44,506 nt of DNA from Frankiales bacterium (GCA_025465135.1 JAODNA010000049.1:1-44506), one strand, 5' to 3'. Shown: positions 22,580 through 31,080, numbered from the stretch's first letter. Program-made: numbers and translations. The notes: generated from the sequence alone by a model not told the origin.

Positions 22580-24142
22580 ATGTCGGACCGCAAGGCCACG
22601 AGCCGCACGAAGCCCGCACGGCGCGTTGCGGCGGCGCTCCTGACCGCCGCCGCCCTCAGCGTGACGGGAGCGGCCCCGGCGCAGGCCGGCCTGCTCGGCG
22701 GGCTCCTCGGCGTCGTCGGCGGCACCGTCGGCGTCGTCACCAACCTCCTCGACACCACGACCGGCCTGCTCGGCGGCGCCGACTGGGGATACGCCGCGTC
22801 AGCCACCACGCTGCCCCAGGCCGCCGCAGCCATCAACGCCGACGACATGGCGAACAAGGGCTACACCGGCAAGGGCATCGGCGTTGCGCTCATCGACACC
22901 GGCGTCGTCCCCGTCCAGGGACTGAAGTCCGGCAACGTCGTCATCGGCCCGGACCTGTCGCTCGACAGCCAGGCGCCCCAGGGCAACCTGGACGGCTTCG
23001 GCCACGGCACCCACATGGCCGGCATCATCGCCGGCAACGACGCCGCGTTGCTCGGCGGCGGCTTCAAGGGAATCGCTCCGCAGGCAAAGCTGCTCAGCGT
23101 CCGGGTCGGCGCGCATGACGGCGCCGCAGACGTCTCGCAGCTGATCGCGGCGGTCGACTGGGTTGTCCAGCACCGCAACGACAACGGGATGAACGTCCGC
23201 GTCCTCAACATCGCCTTCGGCACCGACGGCACGCAGAGCCCGACGCTCGACCCGCTGACCCACGCCATCGAGAACGCCTGGCGCGCCGGGATCACCGTCG
23301 TCGTGTCCGGCGGCAACGGCGGCAACACCCGAGCGTCCCTCGACAACCCGGCCCGGGACCCCTTCGTCATCGCGGTCGGCGCCGACGACACCCACGGCAC
23401 GAACGGCACCGCCGACGACACGATCCCGGTCTTCTCGTCCCGCGGCTCGCTGACCCGGCACGTCGACGTGGTCGCACCCGGCCAGTCCATCGTCTCGCTG
23501 CGCGATCCCGGCTCGGTCGTCGACACGGAGTACCCCGCCGCTCGCGTCGACAGCCGCTTCTTCAAGGGCAGCGGTACGTCGCAGGCCACGGCAGTCGTGT
23601 CGGGTGCGGTCGCCCTGCTTCTCCAGCAGCGGCCGGAGCTGAGCCCGGACGACGTCAAGCAGATGCTCATGGCGACCGCCCAGCCGGTCGTGGACACCCC
23701 GCAGGCGACCGGTGCGGGCCTCATCAACGTCCTCGCCGCCGCGAGCGCTCCGCGTCCCCTCCTCGCACAGAGCTTCCCGAAGTCCACCGGCCTCGGCACC
23801 CTCGAGGCCTCCCGCGGAACGCACCACGTCGGCCAGAACGCCTCGTCCGACCTGACGGGCGAGAAGGACATCTTCGGCAAGCCCTGGCAGCCCTCGGTCT
23901 GGGCGCCCAAGAGCAGCAGCGGCACCGCATGGAGCGGCGGCGACTGGAACGGCACCACGTGGGCCGGCAGCTGCTGGTGCACGAGCAGCCCCCTCTGGTC
24001 GGCCACTTCCTGGTCCGCCACGTCATGGAGCGCGACGAGCTGGTCGGCCACTTCCTGGTCCGCCACCTCATGGAGCGCGACGAGCTGGTCGGCCACCTCC
24101 TGGTCCGCCACGTCATGGTCATCGGCGCCCGGCAATGTCTGA
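22580..24142 (+). CDS. Secreted subtilisin-like serine protease with Trp-rich repeat tail
   Basis: A protein of 520 aa from ATG 22580, with GAGGGGG six bases before it; the frame is open 31 codons further upstream but lacks a signal there. The signal peptide is at about 13-36 (AQAG). The S8 catalytic triad is intact: D106 (ALIDTGV), H142 (GHGTHMAG) and S334 (GTSQATA), with the oxyanion Asn N246. A linker (390-450) leads to a Trp-rich region with WSGGDWNGTTWAG and then eight WSATS units (473-512), ending SSAPGNV. Its stop overlaps the start of the GGDEF-EAL gene by eight bases. The tail may bind wall glycan or mediate assembly; this is inference. Confidence 0.9.
   Translation: MSDRKATSRTKPARRVAAALLTAAALSVTGAAPAQAGLLGGLLGVVGGTVGVVTNLLDTTTGLLGGADWGYAASATTLPQAAAAINADDMANKGYTGKGIGVALIDTGVVPVQGLKSGNVVIGPDLSLDSQAPQGNLDGFGHGTHMAGIIAGNDAALLGGGFKGIAPQAKLLSVRVGAHDGAADVSQLIAAVDWVVQHRNDNGMNVRVLNIAFGTDGTQSPTLDPLTHAIENAWRAGITVVVSGGNGGNTRASLDNPARDPFVIAVGADDTHGTNGTADDTIPVFSSRGSLTRHVDVVAPGQSIVSLRDPGSVVDTEYPAARVDSRFFKGSGTSQATAVVSGAVALLLQQRPELSPDDVKQMLMATAQPVVDTPQATGAGLINVLAAASAPRPLLAQSFPKSTGLGTLEASRGTHHVGQNASSDLTGEKDIFGKPWQPSVWAPKSSSGTAWSGGDWNGTTWAGSCWCTSSPLWSATSWSATSWSATSWSATSWSATSWSATSWSATSWSATSWSSAPGNV
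23996..24115. repeat. Eight 15-bp repeats encoding WSATS, with 45-bp higher-order period
   Basis: Each 15-bp unit encodes Trp-Ser-Ala-Thr-Ser. Three variant units (starting TGGTCGGCC, TGGTCCGCC and TGGAGCGCG) recur in that order, so the DNA also repeats at 45 bp. Such arrays can gain or lose units by slippage without a frameshift. Confidence 0.9.
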
Positions 24143-26615
24143 CGGAGCGGCCGCGCCGCCCACGGCGCGGGTGTGGGCCCTCACAGCGATCCTTGCTGCG
24201 GGGGCCTTCGCCCTGCACGTGTGGAACCTGTCCGGCTTCACGGTTCCCGCCGGTCGCGCCGGCCTGATCGCGCTCGCGCTGGTGGCCCTGTTCGTGGTCG
24301 CTGAGGTCGCCGTCGTACACGTCACGATCGGCCGCGACGCCCACACCATCGGCTTCGCCGAGGTGCCCTTCGTCATCGGGCTGTTCGTCGCGGCGCCCGG
24401 CACCGTCGTCACCGCGCGGATCATCGGCGGCGCCCTCGCGCTGCTGTGGCACCGCCGGCAGACCGCCGTCAAGATCGGCTTCAACGTCGCCCAGTGGTGG
24501 CTCGGCGGCGCCGCTGCCGCCAGCACCTGGTTGCTGCTGGCCGGCCACGGCTCCCCCTACGGCGTGCGCGGCTTCGGCGCGGCCGTCGCGGCAGGCCTGG
24601 TCGTCGAGCTGACCTCCGCGATCGCCGTCACCACCGTCATCGCGCTCCGCGGGGCGGGCGCTCACGTCGGCGCCACGACGCTGCTCACGGGCTTCGCCGC
24701 GGCCGCGGCCAACGCCTGCTTCGCGCTGATCATCCTCGTCGTCCTGCACACGGACTGGCGCGGGCTCTGGGTGGTCGCCGCCCTGGCTGCGTTCCTCGTC
24801 CTCGCGCACCGCGCACACGTCGCACTGCTCCGACGGCACGACGCCATGGAGCGACTGCACGACTTCACCCGACGGCTCGGGGGCGGTGACCTGCGGCTGG
24901 AGCTCGTCGTCACGGAGGTCCTCGCCGGTGCCCGCGACCTGCTCGAGGTGGCGGTCGTCCGCCTCGACCTCCACGCGAACCAGACCGACGCCGCGCAAGC
25001 CTGGCTCTGTGACGACGACGGCGTCCGCCCGTGCGGGCCGGACCGCCGGGCCGCCGAGGCGAACCCCGAGGGCCTGCGTCGGCGCGGCTCGCACGTCGAC
25101 AAGCTCACGGTCCAGCTGCACGGCGAGTCCGGTCCGATCGGCGCCATCACCGTCTCCGGCCGCCTCGGTGACGTCGGCGGCCTCGAGCAGTCCGACCTCC
25201 GTCTCCTGGAGGCACTCGCCGGGCACGCTGCGATCGGCCTGCACAACGGCCGGCTCGCCGACCGCCTTCGCGACCAGGTGTCGGAGAACGCACACCAGGC
25301 GATGCACGACTCCCTCACCGCGCTGCCCAACCGGCTGATGTTCGACCGGACCGCGACCGCCTCGTTGGCGAACGCAGACCAGGGAGCGGTGCTGCTCCTC
25401 GACCTCGACCGCTTCAAGGAGATCAACGACACGCTCGGGCATGCCGCCGGCGATGCCGTGCTCCAGGAGGTCGGCTCGCGGCTGAGCGGTATCGCCGCAG
25501 CAGGCGCGTGCGTTGCGCGACTGGGCGGCGACGAGTTCGCGGTCATCATGGTCGACGCCGACCTGCGTGACGCGACGCGCATGGCCGAGGAGATCCGCAA
25601 CGCCCTGATCCGTCCCCTCGACGTCGTCGGCGTCACCCTGACGGTCGACGCCAGCGTCGGGATCGCGCTCGCTCCCGAGCACGGCTCCGACATCGCCACG
25701 CTCCTGCGGCGCGCCGACGTCGCGATGTACGCCGCGAAGGACACCCACGGCGGCGTCGCCGTCTACGCACCGGACAGAGACCACCACTCCGCGGCGCGGC
25801 TCGCGCTCGTGGCCGACCTGCGCGCGGCCATCGCCAACGGCGACCTGGTCCTGGCCTACCAGCCCAAGACCCAGACGATCGGCAAGGACGTGCACGGCGT
25901 CGAGGCGCTCGTGCGCTGGCAGCACCCGGTTCGCGGCATGATCCCGCCGGACGACTTCATCGGCATCGCCGAGCAGACCGGGCTCATCGCGCCGCTCACC
26001 GAGTGGGTGCTGCGCACCGCCCTCGCCCAGTGCCGGACCTGGCTCGAGCAAGGCCTGGACCTCGGCGTTGCTGTGAACATCTCCCCGCGCACGCTCCACG
26101 ACCCCGCATTCACGGGACTGCTCGCCGGACTGCTCGCCGACAGCCGGGTACCGGCGTCGCGGCTGACCCTGGAGATCACCGAGGGCGCGCTCATGGACGA
26201 CCCGGAGCGGGCCATCGACGTGCTGTGGGAGCTGCGACGGGCCGGCGTACGGCTGTCGGTCGACGACCTCGGCGTCGGGCACTCGTCGCTGTCGTACCTG
26301 AAGCGACTGCCCGTGCACGAGATCAAGATCGACAAGTCGTTCGTGACCGGCATGGTCGACGACTCCGACGACGAGGCGATCGTGACCGCCGTGATCGCGA
26401 TGGTGCACAAGCTCCGCATGACCGTCGTCGCCGAGGGGGTCGAGGACGAGCGGACCCTGGTGCGCCTTGCCGAGCTCGGTGCCGATGTGGCCCAGGGCTA
26501 CTGGATGAGCCGGCCCATCCCCGCCGAGGAGATCCGGCCGTGGATCGAGCGCTGGTCCGGTGCCGAGCCGGCCGTGGTCGTTCCCCTGCAGCGCACCGCA
26601 CGCTTCGCGCACTGA
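24135..26615 (+). CDS. Membrane GGDEF-EAL protein (c-di-GMP synthesis/hydrolysis)
   Basis: A protein of 826 aa. The N-terminal 230 residues carry about seven membrane helices, a MASE-like sensor. A GAF-like domain follows (about 240-375). The GGDEF domain has the intact active motif at 464-468, but no RxxD inhibitory site is seen in front of it. The EAL domain starts at E590 (VEALVRW) and keeps N in NISPRT, E in EITEG, two Asp (VDDLGVGHSS instead of DDFGTG), K in IKIDKSFV and the final EGVED and AQGYWMSRP. Both activities are possible. ATG 24135 overlaps the protease stop, so the pair is translationally coupled. Confidence 0.93.
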   Translation: MSDGAAAPPTARVWALTAILAAGAFALHVWNLSGFTVPAGRAGLIALALVALFVVAEVAVVHVTIGRDAHTIGFAEVPFVIGLFVAAPGTVVTARIIGGALALLWHRRQTAVKIGFNVAQWWLGGAAAASTWLLLAGHGSPYGVRGFGAAVAAGLVVELTSAIAVTTVIALRGAGAHVGATTLLTGFAAAAANACFALIILVVLHTDWRGLWVVAALAAFLVLAHRAHVALLRRHDAMERLHDFTRRLGGGDLRLELVVTEVLAGARDLLEVAVVRLDLHANQTDAAQAWLCDDDGVRPCGPDRRAAEANPEGLRRRGSHVDKLTVQLHGESGPIGAITVSGRLGDVGGLEQSDLRLLEALAGHAAIGLHNGRLADRLRDQVSENAHQAMHDSLTALPNRLMFDRTATASLANADQGAVLLLDLDRFKEINDTLGHAAGDAVLQEVGSRLSGIAAAGACVARLGGDEFAVIMVDADLRDATRMAEEIRNALIRPLDVVGVTLTVDASVGIALAPEHGSDIATLLRRADVAMYAAKDTHGGVAVYAPDRDHHSAARLALVADLRAAIANGDLVLAYQPKTQTIGKDVHGVEALVRWQHPVRGMIPPDDFIGIAEQTGLIAPLTEWVLRTALAQCRTWLEQGLDLGVAVNISPRTLHDPAFTGLLAGLLADSRVPASRLTLEITEGALMDDPERAIDVLWELRRAGVRLSVDDLGVGHSSLSYLKRLPVHEIKIDKSFVTGMVDDSDDEAIVTAVIAMVHKLRMTVVAEGVEDERTLVRLAELGADVAQGYWMSRPIPAEEIRPWIERWSGAEPAVVVPLQRTARFAH

Positions 26616-26682
26616 CTCCCTGTAACGACGAGCACGGTAGGGCGATAGGCCACTGACGGACGACCACGGAGGCGTAGCGAGC

Positions 26683-26838
26683 GTGAGCGTGATCGAGGTG
26701 GCGGGCCCCGCATCAGAGGCCCTGGCGCGAGCGGCGGAGCTGCGCCGTCAAGGCTGGCGGGTCGCGGTGCGCGGCACCCGGCTGACGCCGGCCTGCGAGG
26801 TCGTCTGGTCGCTCGAGGTCGGGCGCGACACCGACTGA
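26683..26838 (+). CDS. Small ORF (51 aa) of unknown function
   Basis: From GTG 26683, with GGAGG about 11 bases upstream. The product begins MSVIEVAGPASEALARAAEL and continues with RRQGWRVAVRGTRLTP; it is soluble, basic and has one Cys. It lies 67 bases after the GGDEF-EAL gene on the same strand. A short dyad (AGTCC/GGACT, 26847-26859) follows. I do not recognise a family. Confidence 0.4.
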   Translation: MSVIEVAGPASEALARAAELRRQGWRVAVRGTRLTPACEVVWSLEVGRDTD

Positions 26839-27095
26839 AAGCACTGAGTCCATCGGACTAGAGCGCACCGGCCGGGACGGGTCGGCGGCTCCCCCAGGTG
26901 CACGTGATACCGACATTCGCGGCGATCCCGAGGGTCGACCTTCCGCACGCAGGCAAGGGCCGATTCGCCGCGTCACGGCCCACATCCGCCATGTCGGCTA
27001 AATGGTCTGTTGTTGGCGCGGATGGACTATTCCGCCGCAGGCCTGCGCGTGCGCATCCTTTGCCCCCGCCGGATCCACCCGATTTCGGCCGCATC
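26839..27095. other. Long untranslated spacer before the MFS leader
   Basis: This 257-bp stretch holds no gene I can support. It should contain the promoter of the MFS transcription unit. An A/T-richer patch (about 26996-27033, CTAAATGG...GACTATTCC) is the only promoter-like part, but I cannot fix a -35/-10 pair. Confidence 0.4.
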
Positions 27096-27109
27096 GGAAG
27101 GAGGCTGAC

Positions 27110-27133
27110 ATGCGCGGAAGCACCTGGTCGTAG
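27110..27133 (+). CDS. Leader peptide (7 aa), MRGSTWS
   Basis: ATG 27110 is preceded at five bases by GGAAGGAGG (27096-27104), the best ribosome site in the window, yet the frame closes after seven codons (TAG 27131-27133). A short hairpin (GCGAC/GTCGC, 27143-27160) and then a long GC hairpin (27170-27200) follow before the MFS gene. This is the layout of a ribosome-controlled attenuator for a drug-resistance gene. Confidence 0.6.
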   Translation: MRGSTWS

Positions 27134-27169
27134 CGGAACGCCGCGACGACTGACTGTCGCCGTCGGTCT

Positions 27170-27200
27170 CGGGCGGGCGCCCCTCGTGGGCGCCCGCCCG
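27170..27200 (+). terminator. Attenuator/terminator hairpin in the MFS leader
   Basis: CGGGCGGGCGCCC (27170-27182) and GGGCGCCCGCCCG (27188-27200) form a perfect 13-bp stem with a 5-nt loop. It lies 37 bases after the leader peptide stop and 39 bases before the MFS start. There is no T tract. It may stop transcription unless a ribosome stalls on the leader. Confidence 0.65.
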
Positions 27201-27239
27201 GACAAAGCCCCCACCACGAACCCCCTCCTGGAGCAGCAC

Positions 27240-28538
27240 ATGACGCAGGCCGCCGAACCGCCGGTTGCAGTGACGCGTGCGCCGCGCTACCGCGCCCTGC
27301 TCCAGGTTCGTGAGTACCGCGCCCTGGTCGCTGCCGATGTGTTCTCCCTGCTCGGGGACCAGCTCGCCGCGGTTGCGCTCGCCGTGCTGATCTACCAGCG
27401 CACCGGGTCGGCCCTCCTGGCCGCCCTCGGCTACGCCACGACGTACGCGCCATGGCTGCTCGGCGGGCCGATGCTGGCGGCGATCGCCGACCGCCTTCCC
27501 TCGAGGCGGGTGCTGGTGGGCATCGACCTGTCGCGCGCCGTGCTGATCGGTCTCGCCGCCGTGCCGGGCATGCCCCTGCTGGTGCTGGGCGGGCTGCTGC
27601 TGTGCTCCTCGATGCTCTCGCCGCCGTTCCGCTCCGCTCGCGCGAGCCTGGTGCCGCAGGTGCTGCCGGACGACCGCTATCCCCTGGCGCTGTCGCTGCA
27701 GGAGGCGCTGCACCAGTCCTCCCAGCTCATCGGGTTCGTTGCCGGCGGTGCCCTCGTCGCCATCCTCAGCGCACACGGGGCCCTCGCCGTCGACTCGGCG
27801 ACGTTCCTGGTGTCGGCGGTCGTCCTGCTCCGCGGCCTGACCCCCCGGCCCCCGTCTCTGTCCAAGGAGAAGCAGACCTCGCTGCTGCGAGAGTCCGTCG
27901 ACGGCCTGCGGCTCGTCGCCGGCAACCCCTTGCTGCGTCGCCCGCTCCAGCTCGCCATGGTCGGTTCGATGTACGTGATCGTTCCGGAGGCCATCGCCCC
28001 GGCGTACGCCGCACGTCTCGGCGGCGGCGCCGTCACGGTCGGGTTGATCATGGCGTCGGTCGCCTCGGGCAGCCTCATCGGGGCCCTCGTCATGGGGCGC
28101 TGGGTGCCAGCGGCACTGCGACAGCGCGTCCTCTACCCCGTCGCCATCGCCGGAACGCTGCCGCTGCTCGCCACGCTCCTGGATCCCGGCCTTCTCACCT
28201 GCCTCGGACTGTTCACGGCGGCCGGGGCGTGCACGGCCTTCCAGGTCCCGGCCAATGCCGCCTTCGCGGCAGCGGTTCCCCCGGAGGCGCGGGCGCGTGC
28301 CTTTGGCGTGGCGATCACCGGCATGATGGGTGCACAGCTCGTCGGGATCGTCGCCGGTGGTGCCGCGGCGCAGGTCCTCGCGCCGTCCAGGGTGGTCGCG
28401 GGCGCAGGGCTCGTCGGTCTGCTGTCGCTACTCGCGATCGTGGCGGAGGGCGGCCTCCGTACCGCCCGAGGACGCCAGTGCACGGAGGTTCTGGGCCCGG
28501 CGCTCGGCCTCGAGCAGCTCGAGTCGACCATCGCCTAG
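27240..28538 (+). CDS. MFS drug-exporter-like transporter
   Basis: A protein of 432 aa from ATG 27240 (GGAG seven bases upstream). Twelve hydrophobic segments are visible. The cytoplasmic loop after helix 2 is IADRLPSRRV (motif A-like). The opening block YRALVAADVFSLLGDQLAAVALAVLIYQRTGS, split over the first helices, is typical of the MefA/enterobactin-exporter branch. The export substrate is unknown; macrolide-type drugs are a reasonable guess given the leader. The last 111 bases overlap the convergent NTF2-like gene. Confidence 0.88.
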   Translation: MTQAAEPPVAVTRAPRYRALLQVREYRALVAADVFSLLGDQLAAVALAVLIYQRTGSALLAALGYATTYAPWLLGGPMLAAIADRLPSRRVLVGIDLSRAVLIGLAAVPGMPLLVLGGLLLCSSMLSPPFRSARASLVPQVLPDDRYPLALSLQEALHQSSQLIGFVAGGALVAILSAHGALAVDSATFLVSAVVLLRGLTPRPPSLSKEKQTSLLRESVDGLRLVAGNPLLRRPLQLAMVGSMYVIVPEAIAPAYAARLGGGAVTVGLIMASVASGSLIGALVMGRWVPAALRQRVLYPVAIAGTLPLLATLLDPGLLTCLGLFTAAGACTAFQVPANAAFAAAVPPEARARAFGVAITGMMGAQLVGIVAGGAAAQVLAPSRVVAGAGLVGLLSLLAIVAEGGLRTARGRQCTEVLGPALGLEQLESTIA

Positions 28539-28970
28539 GCCCCTGCCGCCGCACCGCTCGACGGCTGCGGCCCATGACGTGTAGGCGACCTTCGCCAGGC
28601 GCTGGCTCCAGTAGTCCTCCTGGTAGCCGAACAGCCCGGCGCCGGCGTACTCGAGGACGGTCAGGCCGGGGAAGTCGAAGGGCTCTCCGGCCGGGTCCGG
28701 GTTGTAGTAGCGGTTGGTCATGTTGAGGATCAGGCGCCGGCCGCTGATGACGTACCAGTCGAGGACGGCGTGTACGTCGGCGCGCTGTGCCATCAGCCCG
28801 ACGATCCAGGAGCGCACCGCCTCGCGACCGCGCATCTCCCCGTAGACGTGCTCGACGTACTCGACGTCCTCCGTCAGGCGATCGGGCCAGGCGGCCCAGT
28901 TCTCGTCGACGCAGCCGGTCGTCCAGTGCAGGCGGAAGGCCGCCTCGACCTCCGCGCGCTCGACGTCCAC
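28428..28970 (-). CDS. NTF2/SnoaL-like protein
   Basis: A protein of 180 aa from GTG 28970, five bases after the lipoprotein stop. Residues 1-135 show the cone-shaped NTF2 fold: a first helix pair (VEAAFRLHWTTGCVDENWAAW), then strands around YVEHVYGEMRGREAVRSWI and LILNMTNRYYNPDPAGEPF. Family members are enzymes or binding proteins for polyketides, steroids and small acids. The C-terminal 36 residues lie in the part that overlaps the MFS gene and are Arg/Gly-rich, so the end of the protein may be an unselected extension. Confidence 0.7.
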   Translation of the reverse strand: MDVERAEVEAAFRLHWTTGCVDENWAAWPDRLTEDVEYVEHVYGEMRGREAVRSWIVGLMAQRADVHAVLDWYVISGRRLILNMTNRYYNPDPAGEPFDFPGLTVLEYAGAGLFGYQEDYWSQRLAKVAYTSWAAAVERCGGRGLGDGRLELLEAERRAQNLRALASSGGTEAALRHDRE

Positions 28971-28975
28971 CGCGA

Positions 28976-29458
28976 CTAGTCCAGGCAGCCGGCCGTGACG
29001 TAGGCGATGCCTACGACGGCGTCGGGGTAGGCGTCGACGAGCTCCTGGGCCTGCCCCTTCGTGGCGAACAGGACCGAGAACGCGGTGTAGTCACCACTCG
29101 GCGAGAGCTTGAGCTGCGCGCGCGCCCCGGGAGTGCAGTTGATGTCGCCGACGCCGCCGTCGTAGCCGAGGGCCTTGGCCTTCTGCTGCGCGTTGACCAG
29201 CGCCGGGTCGCGCACGTCCGCGGCCACGGCCAGGAAGACGGCGTAGTACTTGCCGCCCTGGACCGCCGCCGCCTCGGGCGGCAGCGAGCCGCTCGGTGAG
29301 GTCGTGGGCGCCGCCGTGCTCGAGGCGGAAAGCTCAGAGGGAGTGGCCGTCGACGCAGCAGAGCCGCCCGTGGAGGATCCCGTGCAGCCGCCGATCGCGG
29401 CCGCCGCGAGGAGTGCGGCGAGGGAACGCAGATAGCCCGGCCGGGATGAGGGGGTCAC
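28976..29458 (-). CDS. Small lipoprotein of unknown function
   Basis: A protein of 160 aa from GTG 29458; upstream in-frame starts are possible. The signal ends in lipobox AIGGC (Cys25), followed by a Ser/Thr/Ala linker and a domain from about residue 65 (GGKYYAVFLAVAADVRDPAL) to the end. Its two Cys (INCTPG and AGCLD) may pair. The domain resembles the SPOR-like or inhibitor-like small folds, but I cannot place it. It is followed by the NTF2-like gene in the same operon. Confidence 0.65.
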   Translation of the reverse strand: MTPSSRPGYLRSLAALLAAAAIGGCTGSSTGGSAASTATPSELSASSTAAPTTSPSGSLPPEAAAVQGGKYYAVFLAVAADVRDPALVNAQQKAKALGYDGGVGDINCTPGARAQLKLSPSGDYTAFSVLFATKGQAQELVDAYPDAVVGIAYVTAGCLD

Positions 29459-29609
29459 GGCGCGACATGCTGCCCGATCGGTGGCCGGTCCCGCCATGTC
29501 GACCCGCCCGCCCTGCCCATCCGTGAGGGGCTCCGACGGGCTATGGCCCAGTCTGTCCGCTTCTGACAGGCTTCGCCCGAAGGCACCGGCACCTAGGCTG
29601 AGGAGCGAC

Positions 29610-29975
29610 GTGGTGACGACCCTGATCGTGGACGACGAGCCGGACATGCGGCTCCTGATCGGCATGTCGCTGACGCTCGACGGCGCCTGCGAGGTCACGG
29701 CCGAGGCCGCCGACGGCGAGCAGGCCTTGACCGCGTGGGCCAGGGAGCGTCCGGACGTCGTGGTGCTGGACATGCGGATGCCGGGACTGTCAGGCCTCGA
29801 CGTCGCCCGCCGCATCTTCGCGTTGGACCCCACCCAGCCCATCGTGATCTGCTCGGCCTACCTCGACCAGGCCGACCGCGACGAGGCGAAGCGCATCGGC
29901 GTCGTCGCCTGCGTCGACAAGACCGACCTGACCCGCCTGGCCGACGTCGTCTGCGCGGCCGCCCGCGCCGCCTGA
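29610..29975 (+). CDS. Stand-alone receiver domain protein
   Basis: A 121-aa CheY-like receiver from GTG 29610 (GAGGAG upstream). The acidic pair is D8/D9 (LIVDDEPD), the phospho-acceptor D54 (VVLDMRMPG), the switch Ser in VICSAY and the Lys in CVDKTDL. No output domain follows and no histidine kinase is nearby. It may signal by protein contact, for example with the GAF-ANTAR regulators encoded just beyond; this is inference. Confidence 0.85.
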   Translation: MVTTLIVDDEPDMRLLIGMSLTLDGACEVTAEAADGEQALTAWARERPDVVVLDMRMPGLSGLDVARRIFALDPTQPIVICSAYLDQADRDEAKRIGVVACVDKTDLTRLADVVCAAARAA

Positions 29976-29986
29976 CGGCACGCGCC

Positions 29987-30229
29987 TCAGCGGACGACGC
30001 GGAGGTGGGTGACGCGCCTCAGGTGCGGCTCGATCTCGTCCGCGCTCGTCGAGGTGCACGGATGCCGGCTGGCGACGAAGCGCAGCTGCGTGACGAAGGC
30101 CTGGGCCTCGTCGATCGGCCATTCCTCCTCGCAGTCCGTGCAGCGCAGCACGAGCCCGTCGCTGCGACACAGCAGGTTCATCATCGGCGCACGTCCGTCC
30201 GGGCAGAGCAGCGTGTTGCTGCCAGGCAT
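29987..30229 (-). CDS. Small Cys-containing protein, possible zinc ribbon
   Basis: The 80-aa frame starts at ATG 30229; an internal ATG pair lies at about codon 16. Cysteines at 9, 21, 30 and 33 (the last two in LRCTDCEEEW) could bind zinc. The remainder is amphipathic with WPIDEAQAFVTQLRF. There is no signal or membrane segment. It converges on the receiver gene with 11 bases between stops. The start and the zinc site are both tentative. Confidence 0.5.
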   Translation of the reverse strand: MPGSNTLLCPDGRAPMMNLLCRSDGLVLRCTDCEEEWPIDEAQAFVTQLRFVASRHPCTSTSADEIEPHLRRVTHLRVVR

Positions 30230-30303
30230 CCGGAGCAGCGCGAGAGGAAGCGGCGTTCGTCCTGAAAGTACGCCGGTTGTCGCGGCGGGTCCAGACGGAG
30301 CGA

Positions 30304-31080
30304 TCAGGGACGTCGGGGCGGGCGCCGGGACTTCGCGTGGGCAACCACGGCGGTCGCCTCGAGCGCGCGGCTGATGATGCTGTCTGCCACCGCGCTCAGT
30401 CGCAGGTTGTTGTCCCGCGCGTAGCGCCGCATTGCCTCGAAGGCGCTGCCCATGTCGAGGCCGCCGACCTCGGCGAGCATGCCCTTCGCCTGCTCGATGA
30501 CGATGCGGCTGTTCAACGCGAGCTGGAGCTGCTCCGCGACATGCTCCCTCTCGCGAAGCACGCGCCGCTGGATGACACTGATCGTGGCGATGTCGGCCAG
30601 GGCCTGCGCCACGCGCGCATCCTCGGGCGGCAGCGCGGTCGGCTCGGCGTGGAAGAGGTTGACCGCGCCGATGACCTCGGCCCGAAGCCGCATCGGGAAC
30701 GCATGCACCGACTGGAAGCCCAGCCCCATTGCCCGCACCGCGAACTCCGGCCAGCGGTTCGCTGAGTCTGAGAGGTCGACGACCTCCACGGGCTTGCCCG
30801 TGGAGTAGCAGTCCAGACAGGGCCCCGACTGCCCCTGCAGCTGGAACACCTCCAGGAGGTGGCTGCTCTCGTTCGACGCGGCCACCACTCGTAGGTCGGC
30901 GTCGGCGTCAACCAGGAGGATGCCCGCAGCGGTGGCGCCCAACAGGTCGACACAGGCGTGCGCGAGCTGGTCGAGCACGTCGCTGAGGTCGAAGTCCTCA
31001 GCGAGCGTGTCGGCGAGCAGGACGAACATCCGCTCGATGCGGCTCTGCCGCGCTTCCGCCGTGCCCGGACCTGCCGTCAT
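30304..31080 (-). CDS. GAF-ANTAR RNA-binding antiterminator
   Basis: A protein of 258 aa. The GAF domain covers about 30-170 (DLLGATAAGILLVD at its start, GAVNLFHAEPTALPPED near its end). The C-terminal ANTAR domain (about 180-245) has REREHVAEQLQLALNSR, IEQAKGMLAE and a final helix around RLSAVADSIISRAL. ANTAR proteins bind paired hairpins in leader RNA and prevent termination; GAF senses a ligand. ATG overlaps the stop of the preceding gene (ATGA), so it is made together with the second GAF-ANTAR protein. Confidence 0.92.
   Translation of the reverse strand: MTAGPGTAEARQSRIERMFVLLADTLAEDFDLSDVLDQLAHACVDLLGATAAGILLVDADADLRVVAASNESSHLLEVFQLQGQSGPCLDCYSTGKPVEVVDLSDSANRWPEFAVRAMGLGFQSVHAFPMRLRAEVIGAVNLFHAEPTALPPEDARVAQALADIATISVIQRRVLREREHVAEQLQLALNSRIVIEQAKGMLAEVGGLDMGSAFEAMRRYARDNNLRLSAVADSIISRALEATAVVAHAKSRRPPRRP

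Noticed and set aside
23996-24115. CRISPR-like or non-coding repeat
   Set aside because: The 15- and 45-bp periods are in frame and encode WSATS; there are no spacers.
23724-26612. A 962-codon open frame on the minus strand
   Set aside because: It is antisense to the protease and GGDEF-EAL genes, is full of low-complexity Arg/Asp/Gly/Val sequence and has no domains. Long antisense frames are expected at this G+C.
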